Assembly: GCF_026262505.1 (NCBI RefSeq)
Contig: NC_067204.1
Coordinates: 24,397,300 to 24,461,299 of the forward strand
Direction of reading: 5' to 3'
Origin: Trichomonas vaginalis G3
Lineage: Eukaryota > Parabasalia > Trichomonadida > Trichomonadidae
Length of the DNA stretch: 64,000 bases
Below the pieces are notes generated by a model. It was not told the origin of the DNA and searched no databases. It saw nothing but the letters and a program-made list of their open reading frames with translations. Each line of letters starts with the position of its first letter. The stretch's first letter is position 1. The translations under genes were made by a program, and so were the position numbers. Below, one piece after another: positions 11,970 through 22,320 of the stretch.

Positions 11970-12601
11970 TTTCTAATTTCTTTTACTCGTTTATGAGGTC
12001 TTTGATTATGACTTCATTGATTCCATTCAGGATTTAAACAATGTTTAATTAATCGCGGAATATCTGACATCATCTATATATAGCTTCTTTTATAAATGAT
12101 GAAATAAATTATTTTAAAATTAATGTTAATTTTTTAATGGTTTATTTTTTAAAAAAAAATATTTTTTATTTCATTATGTATGGGCTGAGTGTAAATGTCT
12201 TACAATTTTGAAAATTTTTTAAATCTTGATTTATTCAAAAACGTAAGAATAAAAACCGTAAGAATCATACATTTTTTACTTCATATGTTAAAAAAAATGA
12301 TACAAAATCGCTCGATATTGTATGAATTCTTACGTTTACAAAAAAAGTCACAAAACCCATCCTATACTACTACTTATATATTGAAAAATTTTCCGATATG
12401 TTTAAGTGATAAATAAACAGTTTTTAATGCTCCAAGCATATTGTGTAACTCTAATTTTGATTTTTTTACAATAAACATTTGAGAAAACTGATTAAATCAA
12501 AATTTTTGATGACAGAATAATTCATCATTCCATAGTATCAAATACATATCAAAGATTTTTGTGTATTTTTAGGTGATATCTATAAAATTCTTATATTTTA
12601 T
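11970..12601. other. Intergenic AT-rich stretch
   Basis: No gene is supported. A 73-codon frame at 12195-12416 has low-complexity composition and no recognisable domain. This is probably the right-hand boundary between the degraded replicon and host genes; no target-site duplication was identified. Confidence 0.5.
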
Positions 12602-13498
12602 CTATTTTTCGTCATTATCTTGCTTAATTGATCTAATATATGCGCTCAGTCTATCATGAGGACTAGAATTGATATCATTAGCATCATCTTGCATATCCAA
12701 TTCCACACTTGAAATATAATTTGGATTTTGTTCAAAAATTCCTGTTATTTTTGTGTTCGGAACTGGAATTAACCAAAGCCATGGATTTTCACCTAGTCTA
12801 CATTGTAGATTTTTATAAAATGAGCCTAAATCAAATCTATGCTGATAATTTTGATGTTTTCTTTTTACCTTTTCAAATATAAGCTTTTCTATTGACGTCA
12901 TATTTTTCATTGCAAGTGTTATTTGCTCATAAAACATTGGAATGGCGAAATATCCAAAACTTATTATTATAATTAAACTAAATATCAATGAAAATATAAA
13001 AGTTTCATTAATTCCGATAATATTAAAAGCTTGTACATATATTGGTATAACAGATAATGACCAAAGAATTATGACTAACATAAATAAAATAAAGATCTTG
13101 AAATTTCTAGAGCCAACTTGATTCTGAATGAATGGGCAATAATGTTCATATACTAGAATGCATTTATCACAACCTGTATTGTGATGGCATCTTAATGGTC
13201 TTTCTTTTTTGCATTTATAGCAAAAACATAATTCACCAAATTCATCGAGTTCTTGTTTGTAACCTTTTTTATTTTTAATTTCAGCCAATCTTTCGTCTGT
13301 AAGGATACCTGGATCAGTTAATGCAGCTGCCAAATAAGAAATACAAGTATATATGAACAGGAAAAATTGAATTCCAAAGAATGTAATATTGCACCCTAAT
13401 GGGCGAAGAGGAGCATATATCCAATGCCATAATACGAATTCATGAAAAATATATGAAGCATCAATTAGTCCATAAACAATTAGCACAACTATTTGCAT
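12602..13498 (-). CDS. DHHC-type protein S-acyltransferase with EHYC variant motif
   Basis: A 298-residue polytopic membrane protein of the palmitoyltransferase family, which attaches fatty acyl groups to cysteines of membrane-associated proteins in Golgi, plasma or vacuolar membranes. Two N-terminal membrane segments (about 2-25 and 36-60) precede the family DPG motif (62-64). The cysteine-rich domain has C91, C93, C96, RPLRCHH (100-106), C110, C113 and the active-site motif EHYC (118-121) within YEHYCPFIQNQVGSRN. Two more membrane segments follow (about 134-157 and 167-188), then MTSIE (200-204), the TTxE-like motif. The catalytic cysteine is present, but the canonical DHHC reads EHYC. DHYC variants are known to work in yeast, whereas Glu in the first place is unusual. 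A TCACTTT initiator lies 10 bases upstream of the ATG. Confidence 0.9.
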   Translation of the reverse strand: MQIVVLIVYGLIDASYIFHEFVLWHWIYAPLRPLGCNITFFGIQFFLFIYTCISYLAAALTDPGILTDERLAEIKNKKGYKQELDEFGELCFCYKCKKERPLRCHHNTGCDKCILVYEHYCPFIQNQVGSRNFKIFILFMLVIILWSLSVIPIYVQAFNIIGINETFIFSLIFSLIIIISFGYFAIPMFYEQITLAMKNMTSIEKLIFEKVKRKHQNYQHRFDLGSFYKNLQCRLGENPWLWLIPVPNTKITGIFEQNPNYISSVELDMQDDANDINSSPHDRLSAYIRSIKQDNDEK

Positions 13499-13508
13499 TT
13501 TGAAATAA

Positions 13509-13515
13509 AAAGTGA
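13509..13515 (-). promoter_or_regulatory. Initiator element (TCACTTT) of the acyltransferase gene
   Basis: On the minus strand TCACTTT lies 10 bases before the ATG at 13498. It matches the TCAYTW initiator that trichomonads use as core promoter, with transcription starting at the A a few bases ahead of the start codon. Confidence 0.65.
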
Positions 13516-15206
13516 CGATATAAATCTGATCGTAGATATAATTTTAACTGATTGTGAAGACTATATCCTACTTGGCTAAAAAGGGGAAACTCATTTTTTA
13601 GACAAAAAAAGTGGCACCTGAGTATATATTGTTTCTGCTTTATCTGATCTTCGAAATGGAATTGATCCACGTTATTAGTATGAAACAATGATATACTAGG
13701 GGCTAAAGAATGTTAATATTGCAAAGATTCAATTATTCGATATTCAACTCATCATATCTTGCATTAAAGTTGATACATTCATTTTTCCGAAATATTACAA
13801 CAGTAGCAACCTTACGTATTACCAATGATAGTTAAAGTACTATTTTGGCATAAGAAATTTAAAAAGATATTGAAACGACAGATTGACTAATCATTCTGAT
13901 ATAATATTATGCATACTATCAGGTGATAAAATTTGAAACATCTTAGCTTAACTTCGGTTTGATTATGAGATACAGATCTAATGTTGCTTGTTCTGTAGCA
14001 ATAGTCACTAACTGATAAAATTATTATGATAAGAAGTCGAAATGTGCGAGTTTAATACACATTTGATTCAGATTTATTATCGAAATGAAAATCACAATAT
14101 ATCTTGAACTCATCAGTGAATAAAATCATGATTTTATTGATTTTTTCTAGATATTTACAATAGTTTCTAAACATGTGAAATAGTCCTTAATTTGAACCAG
14201 AAATAATTATAAATTACTTACAATGGCTGATTATCTATAAAGAATTATATATTATTTTGATAGAAAACTATGACTGATATATGATTTTGAAATAAATGCT
14301 TCTTTTCTATATCTTTGTAAAATAGTTATTTGATTCTGTTGTATAATTCACATATTTTAGTATAAAATTATATAATAACAAAAATAAAAACGTTTTCTCG
14401 ATTTAGAATACAATGGAAATGTTTTGTTTCTCTCTCAATTTTAAATCTTCAAAATTTTTAACCTCATTTTTCCAAAAAAAATCGATAATTGAAAAAAACG
14501 TTATCATTTTCGAAAAAATTGCTTAGACATTTTCTAAATTGGAAAAAATTTGGAGAAATTCACCAAGGAGAACTTCATTCTAGGTATCAGAAACAATTGC
14601 TTTCAGTCAAAAAAGTCTCGAAATTTTTAAATATTGATATTGCTTTTCATCAATCACTTAATGTCGATTGTTTGTAGTCGATGTTATCACACGCCATTAA
14701 ATTCTAATATATTTGAACACACTATAAATCTTTTTCGAAACTTATCAAAATTTCGCGCAATTTAGCAATACTTCAACTATCATGCCCAGTTACTATTACC
14801 GCATTCTCATTTTAAGAAGAACGGATTAATAAAATCTAAGATCTGGCGATTTATTTACCTAATTCAAACAATATTTTTAATTATAAATCCTTATTTGTGC
14901 ATATTTTATATGTAGATGTATAAAGAAAAACGAGTAAAGTGTTACTACAAAAGAATACCTGAAAGCAGCCTAATAAATAAACAATTTACTTTTTAAACAT
15001 CGAATTTTGCTCGTCTTGAGTGATCTTTTTCGTTTAATTTTCATAATACGATAAAATATATGCGTTATCAAGTAAAATATATGAATTATAGTTATAGTGT
15101 GTATGAACTCATAAACATATTCAGCAATAATCTGAAGCAGAAAAATTACTTTTGGATGCTTTGAATACTAGTAACATTTAGAAAATGTTTTAATTAAATT
15201 TTTTAT
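13516..15206. other. Intergenic region of 1.7 kb, no gene seen
   Basis: Both strands are rich in stops. The short frames at 13461-13688 and 14489-14677 are low-complexity and overlap or abut nothing meaningful. No tandem repeat, tRNA or convincing inverted repeat was found by eye. Confidence 0.55.
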
Positions 15207-16148
15207 TTATTTCTTATCTACATAGGTTCTGAAATATGCAATTGTTGGATCAAGGCCTTGTTCAAGCATAACCTTTGGTTCCCAACCAAGCTTACGCATG
15301 GCCTTAGTAATATCTGGTTTTCTCTGTCTTGGATCATCTGCTGCCTTTTCCATGTAGATAATCTTAACATTCTGGTTAACACGTTGTTGGACGAGTTCAG
15401 CAAATTGTTTGATTGTAAATTCGTGTGGATTTCCGATGTTGCAGGCTCCTTTGATGTTTGAATCAATTAAAGCGAGGAGTCCAGCAACTGTATCGGATAC
15501 GTATGTGAAACTACGTGTTTGATCGCCAGTTCCGTAGATTGTCAAATCTTGGCCTTGGAGAGCTTGCATTATGAAGTTAGAAACGACACGGCCATCCTTA
15601 GGATCCATATTTGGACCGTAAGTATTGAAAAGTCTTGCTGTGCGAATCCAAACACCTTTGCGTCCGTATTCGAAGCAAAGTGTTTCAGCTGCACGCTTTC
15701 CTTCATCGTAGCATGAGCGGATGCCACGGCAATTAACGTGGCCCCAATACTTTTCACTCTGAGGGTGCTCAAGCGGATCTCCATAAACTTCAGAAGTTGA
15801 AGTGTATAACATACGAGCATTGTACTTCTGTGCAAGCTTAAGCATGTTATGTGTTCCTGTGACGCAGGTTTCTAACGTGTGAACTGGATCTTTCATGTAA
15901 GCTGGTGGAGAAGCTGGGCAAGCAAGATGGAAGATTTTATCAACTGGAATGTCGATTGGATCAATAACATCTGCTTGGATAAATTTGAATCTTGGGTTAT
16001 CCAAGAATTGCTTGATATTTTCAAGTCTTCCTGTGAAGAGATTATCAAGAACAGTAACTTGGCAGCCTTGTTCCATAAGTCTAGCAACGAGATGACTTCC
16101 AACAAAGCCAGCGCCGCCAGTAACAAGTACTCTTGTAGGTGTACTCAT
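15207..16148 (-). CDS. UXS1: UDP-glucuronate decarboxylase (UDP-xylose synthase)
   Basis: A 313-residue extended short-chain dehydrogenase of the UXS family, which converts UDP-glucuronate to UDP-xylose using bound NAD, supplying xylose for glycans. The Rossmann glycine motif is GGAGFVG (11-17), with the acidic LDNL at 34-37 for the NAD ribose. TSTSEVYG (116-123) carries the catalytic Thr/Ser-Glu, and YDEGKR (147-152) gives Tyr147 and Lys151. The stretch HPQSEKYWGHVN (128-139) is highly typical of UXS. RLFNTYGPNM and a C-terminal KPDITKAMRKLGW segment complete the fold. There is no N-terminal membrane anchor, unlike animal Golgi UXS1, so it is probably cytosolic. It is GC-richer at codon third positions than its neighbours, suggesting high expression. 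TCATAAATG at the start fits a trichomonad initiator. Confidence 0.96.
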   Translation of the reverse strand: MSTPTRVLVTGGAGFVGSHLVARLMEQGCQVTVLDNLFTGRLENIKQFLDNPRFKFIQADVIDPIDIPVDKIFHLACPASPPAYMKDPVHTLETCVTGTHNMLKLAQKYNARMLYTSTSEVYGDPLEHPQSEKYWGHVNCRGIRSCYDEGKRAAETLCFEYGRKGVWIRTARLFNTYGPNMDPKDGRVVSNFIMQALQGQDLTIYGTGDQTRSFTYVSDTVAGLLALIDSNIKGACNIGNPHEFTIKQFAELVQQRVNQNVKIIYMEKAADDPRQRKPDITKAMRKLGWEPKVMLEQGLDPTIAYFRTYVDKK

Positions 16149-16753
16149 TTATGAACGATGAATTTTTTTCGAAATTTATTCAAATTATCTTTATTTCATT
16201 TCGTGTAATAAAAATGTTATTTTCAATGAATATTCGTCTTCCAAATTCAATTAAAGTGGATATGTCACTTTTCAAGTCAAAAAGTTAATCTTTAAAGCAA
16301 AAATTGGGACCACATTGATGTGCTCTATAATAATGAAGTCGACTCTTTAAAAAACCGTTCTGAACCGATATGTTTGGAGTACAGTGCATCTCACAAAAAT
16401 TGACATTGTAAAGTTATACAGTTTACAATTGGAAAATGACAAATTTACCACTAAAAAAAATTTAGTGCCAAACAGCAAAAGTATCGGTTGGAGTCGCCGC
16501 CGACAATCTACTTGCTCGGATGCTACGCAGATTTTGATTTTGCTCCATCCACATCAGCAAGTGATTTCGGCAGGAGATCCTCAAACGGTCTTCCAGAAAC
16601 GCAATACCTGTGCAGTATAACTGCTAGGATATAGTAGCCAGGCTGTGTAGGCATTGCGCTTCTAAGGATATTACTTATCCGTTATTTCCATAATGCATTT
16701 ACACTACGGTCCTCTGGTCCCCAAAGGGCCAAAGATTCTGTAATTACTCGATC

Positions 16754-16813
16754 AGGGCAATGTTCTTCCGAGATCTCTCATTCCATCGGAAGATCTCGGA
16801 AGAACTTTGCCCT
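16754..16813. repeat. Near-perfect palindrome, 23-bp arms
   Basis: Arms 16754-16776 and 16791-16813 match at 22 of 23 bases around a 14-base spacer (GTTCTTCCGAGATCT facing AGATCTCGGAAGAAC). A degenerate relative follows at 16878-16926. Confidence 0.85.
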
Positions 16814-16877
16814 AAACTACTCATTTACTGTTCTCTGGTTTTTAAAGAGCCAGGGAATCTGTAGTTGATCTAATATA

Positions 16878-16926
16878 CAGAGTTTTCCCGAAATCTCAAA
16901 TGATGAGAGACCTCGCAAAAACTCTG
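16878..16926. repeat. Imperfect palindrome related to the preceding one
   Basis: CAGAGTTTT at the left faces AAAACTCTG at the right, with GATCTC-like inner parts. The surrounding CTCTGG...GGGAATCTGTAG context repeats that of the previous hairpin, pointing to a short tandemly duplicated unit. Confidence 0.6.
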
Positions 16927-17110
16927 CCTTAAGATAATGTTCTTGTGATATCTAACAATTTGTATGTCTCAGAATGTAAATTTATTCGGCTAGGATAGAG
17001 TTTATCCGAAGTCTCTCATTTGATGTAAGGCCTCTGAAGAATTCTGCCTTAGTGTAATGTTGTTGTGGTACTTGGCCAATAAAGAACGAGAGAGCATGTC
17101 TGAAATTCGT

Positions 17111-17173
17111 TTATGCTGAAGTTATCTGGATGTCTCTCAAATGAGAGAGGAAATCCAGATAACTTCAGCATAA
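17111..17173. repeat. Perfect palindrome, 21-bp arms
   Basis: Arms 17111-17131 and 17153-17173 are exact reverse complements. Inside them TCTCTC and GAGAGA pair around AAAT, so nearly the whole 63 bases can fold into one hairpin. Confidence 0.9.
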
Positions 17174-17257
17174 GTTAATGCAGATAATACACGTTATTAT
17201 GGGAAATTAGTTTTCCAGTTTTATAATACTATATGATTTTGTTTATGGGAAATTAAA

Positions 17258-17366
17258 CTGCGAGACAAAAGGCGTAAGTTCACTTCTAAATTGAGAGAAA
17301 GTATTCAAAATATTCTATGAGATTCTCACAATTTCATATCACATGGTACTTACGCCTTTTGTCCCA
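17258..17366. mobile_element. Small inverted-repeat (MITE-like) element, ~109 bp
   Basis: GACAAAAGGCGTAAGT at 17264-17279 is exactly repeated, inverted, at 17348-17363, with CTG/CAG ends beyond. The inside is unrelated AT-rich sequence. The ACTTACGCC core of the ends recurs in another small element at 47938-48064. No transposase lies within; it would be non-autonomous. Confidence 0.6.
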
Positions 17367-19396
17367 GGTATAAAAAATCAATTTTATTTAATATATAACA
17401 TAAGATTAGTACATAGATAGATATTATCAGAAAATTTAAATCCTATGATCAGGATATGATTATCTGATAATATGAAAATCTCGATATTCATTCAGTTTTT
17501 TTTTTAATTTTTCTGGAAAAAATTTTGGGCAAATGTATATCGATATGGAATTACCTCAAAACATGTCGGCACCTCTAAATGGTATCAATTGTTTTTAATG
17601 GAAAAATCCAAATTAATGGAATTTTTTATTTTAAAATTTCTAATGTCTGAACAAGACTTTCATCCACATAAATTCAGCGAAATGCGAGATATTTGTAAAT
17701 CCAACATCGATTCATATAATGCGTTGTATCAGCTCAAAACGGAAAAAGAAGAAGAATTAAAAACGATTTACAAAATGATCAAAACAGAATTGATTGATTC
17801 AAAGATAATCAATCTTCAAAATATTATTATAAGAAAGATTCATCTCATTCACAGGTACAGATGGATTTGATAAAGATCAAAAACTTAAAAGCAGCTTATA
17901 TCCATATCATTACGAAGGATATACATTGCTTGAATTATGTTGTTACCATGGGGCTGTTGATTGTTTTAAGTTTTTAAGAACGAAATTTAACTCAGAAATA
18001 ACTCAAGAATGTCTAGCATTATCATTTTTAGGAGGAAATCAAGAGATCATGAGTGAATGTTTGAAATGTCAAGAACCATATTATAAATGCATGAAATATG
18101 CAATTATTTCACACAACATTGATTTTGTTACATTCTTGATGAATGAATACAATTTAGAGATCAATTTAGATTATTGCATAGATTATAATAATCTCGAATT
18201 AATTTTGGTTTGCTTCGATCAAACAAATGATATTAATAAATGTTTAGTTAATTCAATTATGCTTGGTATTCCATCCCTTTGTGATTATTTCTTATCACAT
18301 GGTGCAAATATTAATGAAAAAAATAAAGATGGACAAACAGTTCTTCATATTGCAGCAGAAAAAATTATTCAAAAATAGTCGAAATTCTTATTTCACATGG
18401 TGCAAATATCAATGAAAAAGATAATAATGGAAAAACAGCACTTCGTATAGCAACAGAAAAATATTATTCAAAATTAGCCGAAATTCTTATTTCACATGAT
18501 GCAAATATCAATGAAAAAGATGAATATGGAGAAACCATTCTTCATTATGCACTACGTAATAATTGCCCTGAAATAGCCGAAATTCTTATTTCATATGGTG
18601 CAAATATCAATGAAAAGGATAATTATGGGCAAACAGCACTTCATATTGCAGCAGAAAAAATTATTCAAAAATAGTTGAACTTCTTTTTTCACGCTCTAGA
18701 AAGATTAATGAAAAAGATAATAATGGAAAAACGGCACTTCATTTTGCAGCAGAAAATATCAGCAAAGAAACAGCTGAAATTCTTATTTCACATGGTGCAA
18801 ATATTAATGCAAAAGATAAAAATGGAAGAACCGTTCTTCATATTGCAGCATTTTATAGTGGCAAAGAAACAGCCGAACTTCTTATTTCACATGGTGCAAA
18901 TATTAATGAAAAAGATAATAATGGAAGAACTGCTCTTCATAAAGCAGCAGAAAATAATCGTGAGGAAACAGCCGAAATTCTTATTTTACATCATGCAAAT
19001 ATTAATGAAAAAAATAAAGATGGACAAACAGCTCTTCATATTGCGGCAGAAAAAAATTATTCAAAAATAGCCGAACTTCTTATTTCACATGATGCAAATA
19101 TCAATGAAAAAGATAATAATGGAAGAACCGCTCTTCATAAAGCAGCAGAAAATAATCGTAAAGAAACAGCCGAACTTCTTATTTCACATCATGCAAATAT
19201 TAATGAAAAAAATAAAGATGGACAAACAGCTCTTCATATTGCAGCAGAAAAAATTATTCAAAAATAGTCGAACTCCTTCTTTCACATGATGCAAATATTA
19301 ATGAAAAAGATAAATATGGAAGAACCGCTCTTCATATGACAGCATATTATAATCGTAAAGAAACAGCCGAACTTCTTATTTCACATCATGCAAATA

Positions 19397-20698
19397 TAGG
19401 GTGTCCAAAGGTGCGTTTAGCACAGCGCTCTATATGAGACTATTAAAGGAGATATATGCTGATTATAAATATAATAAAAAAATATGAATATATGTATATG
19501 ATGAGTAAGTTGTATTTTGGCGCCATGCCGGGATATAAAATGAATTTTGAGACAAGAGGCGGTTTCGCAGGAAATTTTGGCGGGATTTTTTTCATTTTTT
19601 TAATGAATCATAAAGAAAACATCCTCGCTCTTGCAAAAAAATGCAAAGACTGTAAAAAATCTACGAGACATTGGTAAAATGCTTCGGTATGGATGCTCCT
19701 AGCTATTCCACTGTAACGTATCATGTTAGGATGTATCACTTCATGAACAAAAAGGCGCCCATCATAAAAATTGACAAAAAATCGCCGGATCAAAGAAAAA
19801 TCAAAGCAATTCTTCAAGCGCTAGATGAAGACCCAAGAGCATCACTCAGAAGGATAGAGGAGATGACAAAGATACCACGTACAACAGTCAGTTATTATCT
19901 GCACAATTATTTGAACTACAAACTAGCGTATACACGTTGGGTTCCGCACAACCTTAATTCAGTTCAAAAAAAATCTAGAGTCCAATCTTCGAAAGAGCTC
20001 CTCTCTATATTGGGTGCGTATCAATCCAAGAAGTTTCGCTTTTTAGTAACAGGGGACGAGTCTTGGTTTCAATATGCAACAGAAGCCAAAATCATGTGGA
20101 TCCCGAAGGATGAAAATCCGCAAACATTCCCGAAGAAAAAAATTGACACACCAATGATGATGTTGTCGGTTTTTTGGGGCGTGAATGACATCATCGCAAT
20201 TGATATTCTTCAAAAACCTAATACGATGAATGCTCAGTATCTAATTGACAATGTTCTTACTCAAATTATCAATTCTGATGAGTTTGAGAAATCCAAACAA
20301 CAAAAACAAAAGTTTGCAATTCATTTTGATAATTCAAGAGTTCACAAAAGTCATAAGGTAATGAATTACTTGGTGGAAAACAATGTCAAAGTTGTTCCAA
20401 ACCCAATTTATTCACCTGATATTGCACCCTCTGACTTTTATTTATTCGGCACGCTAAAAAAGAGAGCTGAAGGACGCGAATTCGCGAGTCCAGATGATCT
20501 TGAAAATTTTGTAAGAGAGCAATTTGAGCAATTTTCTCATGATGATTTAAAGCGTGTCTTTCAAGCCTGGATCGATCGCTGCGAACGCGTGATTGAATCC
20601 AATGGTGATTATATTTAAATAAACTTTATATATATGTAACTTGTTTATTTCTATTCGCAGTATTCAGGTTTGTGCTAAACACACCTTTGGACACCCTA
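19397..20698 (+). mobile_element. Mariner-family DNA transposon, 1302 bp, with TIRs and TA duplication
   Basis: The ends are 28-bp inverted repeats starting TAGGGTGTCCAAAGGTG, with one mismatch seen. They are flanked by a TA duplication (19395-19396 and 20699-20700), the mariner target. Removing the element and one TA restores the ankyrin phrase ...GCAAATATTAATG. Size and end sequence are close to those described for Tvmar1 of Trichomonas vaginalis. The insertion is younger than the ankyrin gene it splits. Confidence 0.96.
19671..20618 (+). pseudogene. Mariner transposase, DD34D type, N-terminal part out of frame
   Basis: The open part encodes about 315 residues: the second helix-turn-helix region (ASLRRIEEMTKIPRTTVSYYL, about 57-77), the mariner WVPHNL motif (90-95), and the catalytic domain with D129 in VTGDESW, D220 in HFDNSRVH and D255 in YSPDIAPSDFYLFG. 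The spacing between D220 and D255 is 34 residues, which defines mariner. The enzyme cuts and joins transposon ends at TA sites. The frame opens at a TTG preceded closely by a stop. The first helix-turn-helix is readable in other frames just upstream (KENILALAKKCKDCK, then LRDIGKMLRYG), so at least two frameshifts near 19655-19700 separate it. The catalytic residues are intact, but this copy is probably unable to make full transposase. Confidence 0.93.
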
Positions 20699-20804
20699 TA
20701 TTAATGAAAAAGATAAATATGGAAGAACCGCTCTTCATATTGCAGTTGAAAATAATCGTAAAGAAAAAGCCGAACTTCTTATTTCACATGGTGCAAATAA
20801 ATAA

Positions 20805-21177
20805 TATCCTTATATAAGAAGCTTATCCTCATATTCCGGTATTTTTGAAGATGAATTTCATAAAAAATAAAAAATTTTTATCATTTTCCGCACTATTTTA
20901 TGTGATTAAAATAAGTAAATATTCTTCCGATATATGAAGGACGTGAGCATGTGAAATGTGCGCATTTTTAAAGTTGTCACTGCATTAGGAGAAATCGCAG
21001 CTAACTCATGTCTTTCGTTGACAATTTTTGATTTAAATTTTTCCTTGTCTAAGATCAAAAGTTAATAGTGTTGGTGGGGAATAGTTATTATAAATCCCTA
21101 TATAGTACCTGATATGGCTGTTGAACTTTTTACTATCGGACTAAAACTTATATTGATATTATGAGAGTATAAAAAAA
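20805..21177. other. Short intergenic region
   Basis: No gene. The last 20 bases before the next ATG are AT-rich (GAGAGTATAAAAAAAATG), with no clear TCAYTT initiator. Confidence 0.5.
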
Positions 21178-22161
21178 ATGACTGAGCAAGCCGATGATAA
21201 AGGAAACTATCTTCAAAAGATAACAGAATGTTTAACAACTCAAGAAATGGTCAACATGTACCTTGGATTTTCAGAACCAAAGAATCCACATCTCAGCGTT
21301 TTTTGCTGGTTAGTATCTTATGGAATTCTTCCATTAAATTCAGCAGCGGCTGTGATGGTTAAGGTGACTAGTGTTAATGAAAAGTATACTAAGGAATTAG
21401 CCCAATTGTCAAACTTTAATTTTTCAAATACTTTCGATCGAACGCAAGAAGAGAATTTTCAAAACTTTTTAAGTTCCATTAAAAGTAATTGGCATACTAT
21501 ACTAAATTCAGATGGTCTTAATGTCGAAAGTCTCGTTAAATCAGCACAAACAGTAATTCCTTTCATTTGCAAATGTCGCGGTGTTGAATATAGCGATGGA
21601 TTAGTATCAACATACGTCAGAATATATGAAGTTTTATTCCAAGTTTTCAAAATTTCAGAGTTTACAGTTCATGTTGAAGCTCTTTCGTATTTTTTAATTT
21701 TGGAGATGTACAAAACAATTCACAACCTATTCAACTCATCAGATGACAACTCATACGTTTCAAAAATTACAAAACTCGGTCAAGAACTAGAAATTTCTAC
21801 ATTTGATTCTCCAGAAAAAATATCTAAATTTACTCATTCATTGGTATTTGACTCGATCTCGAAGCTTAACCTTCAAGAATTCTTTGAATTCTGGGATAGA
21901 TTCGTATTCAGAAAAGGAATTATCGAAATTTACTTGTACGAGCTTATCAAGACATTTGTTTCTGATAACAAAAACGGAAATTACCTTCAAGACTTTGTTT
22001 CTCAAAATGTAGGTTTAAATGCACGTCAATTTAATGAGAGAATTGAAGCATCATTATATATTCAACTACGGAAAGATTCTCGTTCTAGTCAGAACTTAGT
22101 ATTTGCTTCTATGGCCATAGCCGGCCTTTTTATTTTATATCGAAAATTTATGTCGAATTAA
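21178..22161 (+). CDS. Putative tail-anchored membrane protein, 327 residues
   Basis: An ATG-started frame with even, non-repetitive composition. It is mainly alpha-helical and ends in one hydrophobic segment, NLVFASMAIAGLFILYRKF (about 306-324), followed by only three residues. That is a tail-anchor layout with the N-terminal bulk in the cytosol. The segments PHLSVFCWLVSYGILPLNS (about 41-59) and NLQEFFEFWDRFVF (about 236-249) recall parts of helical TBC/Rab-GAP-like proteins, but the catalytic Arg and Gln signatures were not found, so no family is claimed. It follows the ankyrin pseudogene on the same strand and faces the convergent Myb gene. It probably acts at a cell membrane or organelle surface. 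Confidence 0.75.
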   Translation: MTEQADDKGNYLQKITECLTTQEMVNMYLGFSEPKNPHLSVFCWLVSYGILPLNSAAAVMVKVTSVNEKYTKELAQLSNFNFSNTFDRTQEENFQNFLSSIKSNWHTILNSDGLNVESLVKSAQTVIPFICKCRGVEYSDGLVSTYVRIYEVLFQVFKISEFTVHVEALSYFLILEMYKTIHNLFNSSDDNSYVSKITKLGQELEISTFDSPEKISKFTHSLVFDSISKLNLQEFFEFWDRFVFRKGIIEIYLYELIKTFVSDNKNGNYLQDFVSQNVGLNARQFNERIEASLYIQLRKDSRSSQNLVFASMAIAGLFILYRKFMSN

Positions 22162-22320
22162 AATAAACTATCTGTTTAAATGTTAACTTTAAATGTCATA
22201 TTACATTCGCTTATTATTTAATATTATCGAATTTTTGATATTTCAATGTATCCATTCAATATCTTTATTAAAAATTATGATTTAATATGTTTCAAATAAT
22301 GAAAATAGTTTACAACTATA

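Larger units (their letters stand above)
16149..17642. other. Intergenic 1.5 kb rich in inverted repeats
   Basis: No gene is supported. Position 16470-16720 is clearly less AT-rich than its surroundings and contains a 78-codon frame without a recognisable domain; it may be the remnant of an inserted sequence. From 16740 to 17370 a series of hairpins follows, listed separately. Confidence 0.6.
17643..20804 (+). pseudogene. Ankyrin-repeat protein (trichomonad DUF3447-type) pseudogene, split by mariner
   Basis: The reading starts at ATG 17643 (SEQDFHPHKFSEMRD...), matching the N terminus of the intact relative at 46243. The coiled LKTEKEEELKTIYK segment follows. About 110 codons present in the relative are then missing, and the text resumes near 17860 with YTLLELCCYHGAVDCFK and the FLGGNQEI block. 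From 18290 on, 33-residue ankyrin units of the type LISHGANINEKDNNGKTALH run to the end (stop 20802-20804). The frame is lost several times; three times it is lost in the same repeat phrase, where GCAGCAGAAAAAATTATTC has one A fewer than the open version at 19045. A mariner element sits at 19397-20698, and the ankyrin reading continues on its far side after the TA duplication. Ankyrin proteins bind other proteins; this copy is dead. Confidence 0.9.

Noticed and set aside
12195-12416. 73-codon frame after the replicon
   Set aside because: Low-complexity lysine- and leucine-rich text in very AT-rich DNA, no initiator, no domain.
16384-16620. 78-codon gene in the GC-richer patch
   Set aside because: No domain, no initiator, and the patch shows no coding-like periodicity by eye.
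21178-22161. TBC-domain Rab GAP
   Set aside because: Two short helices look similar, but the catalytic Arg and Gln finger motifs could not be found.
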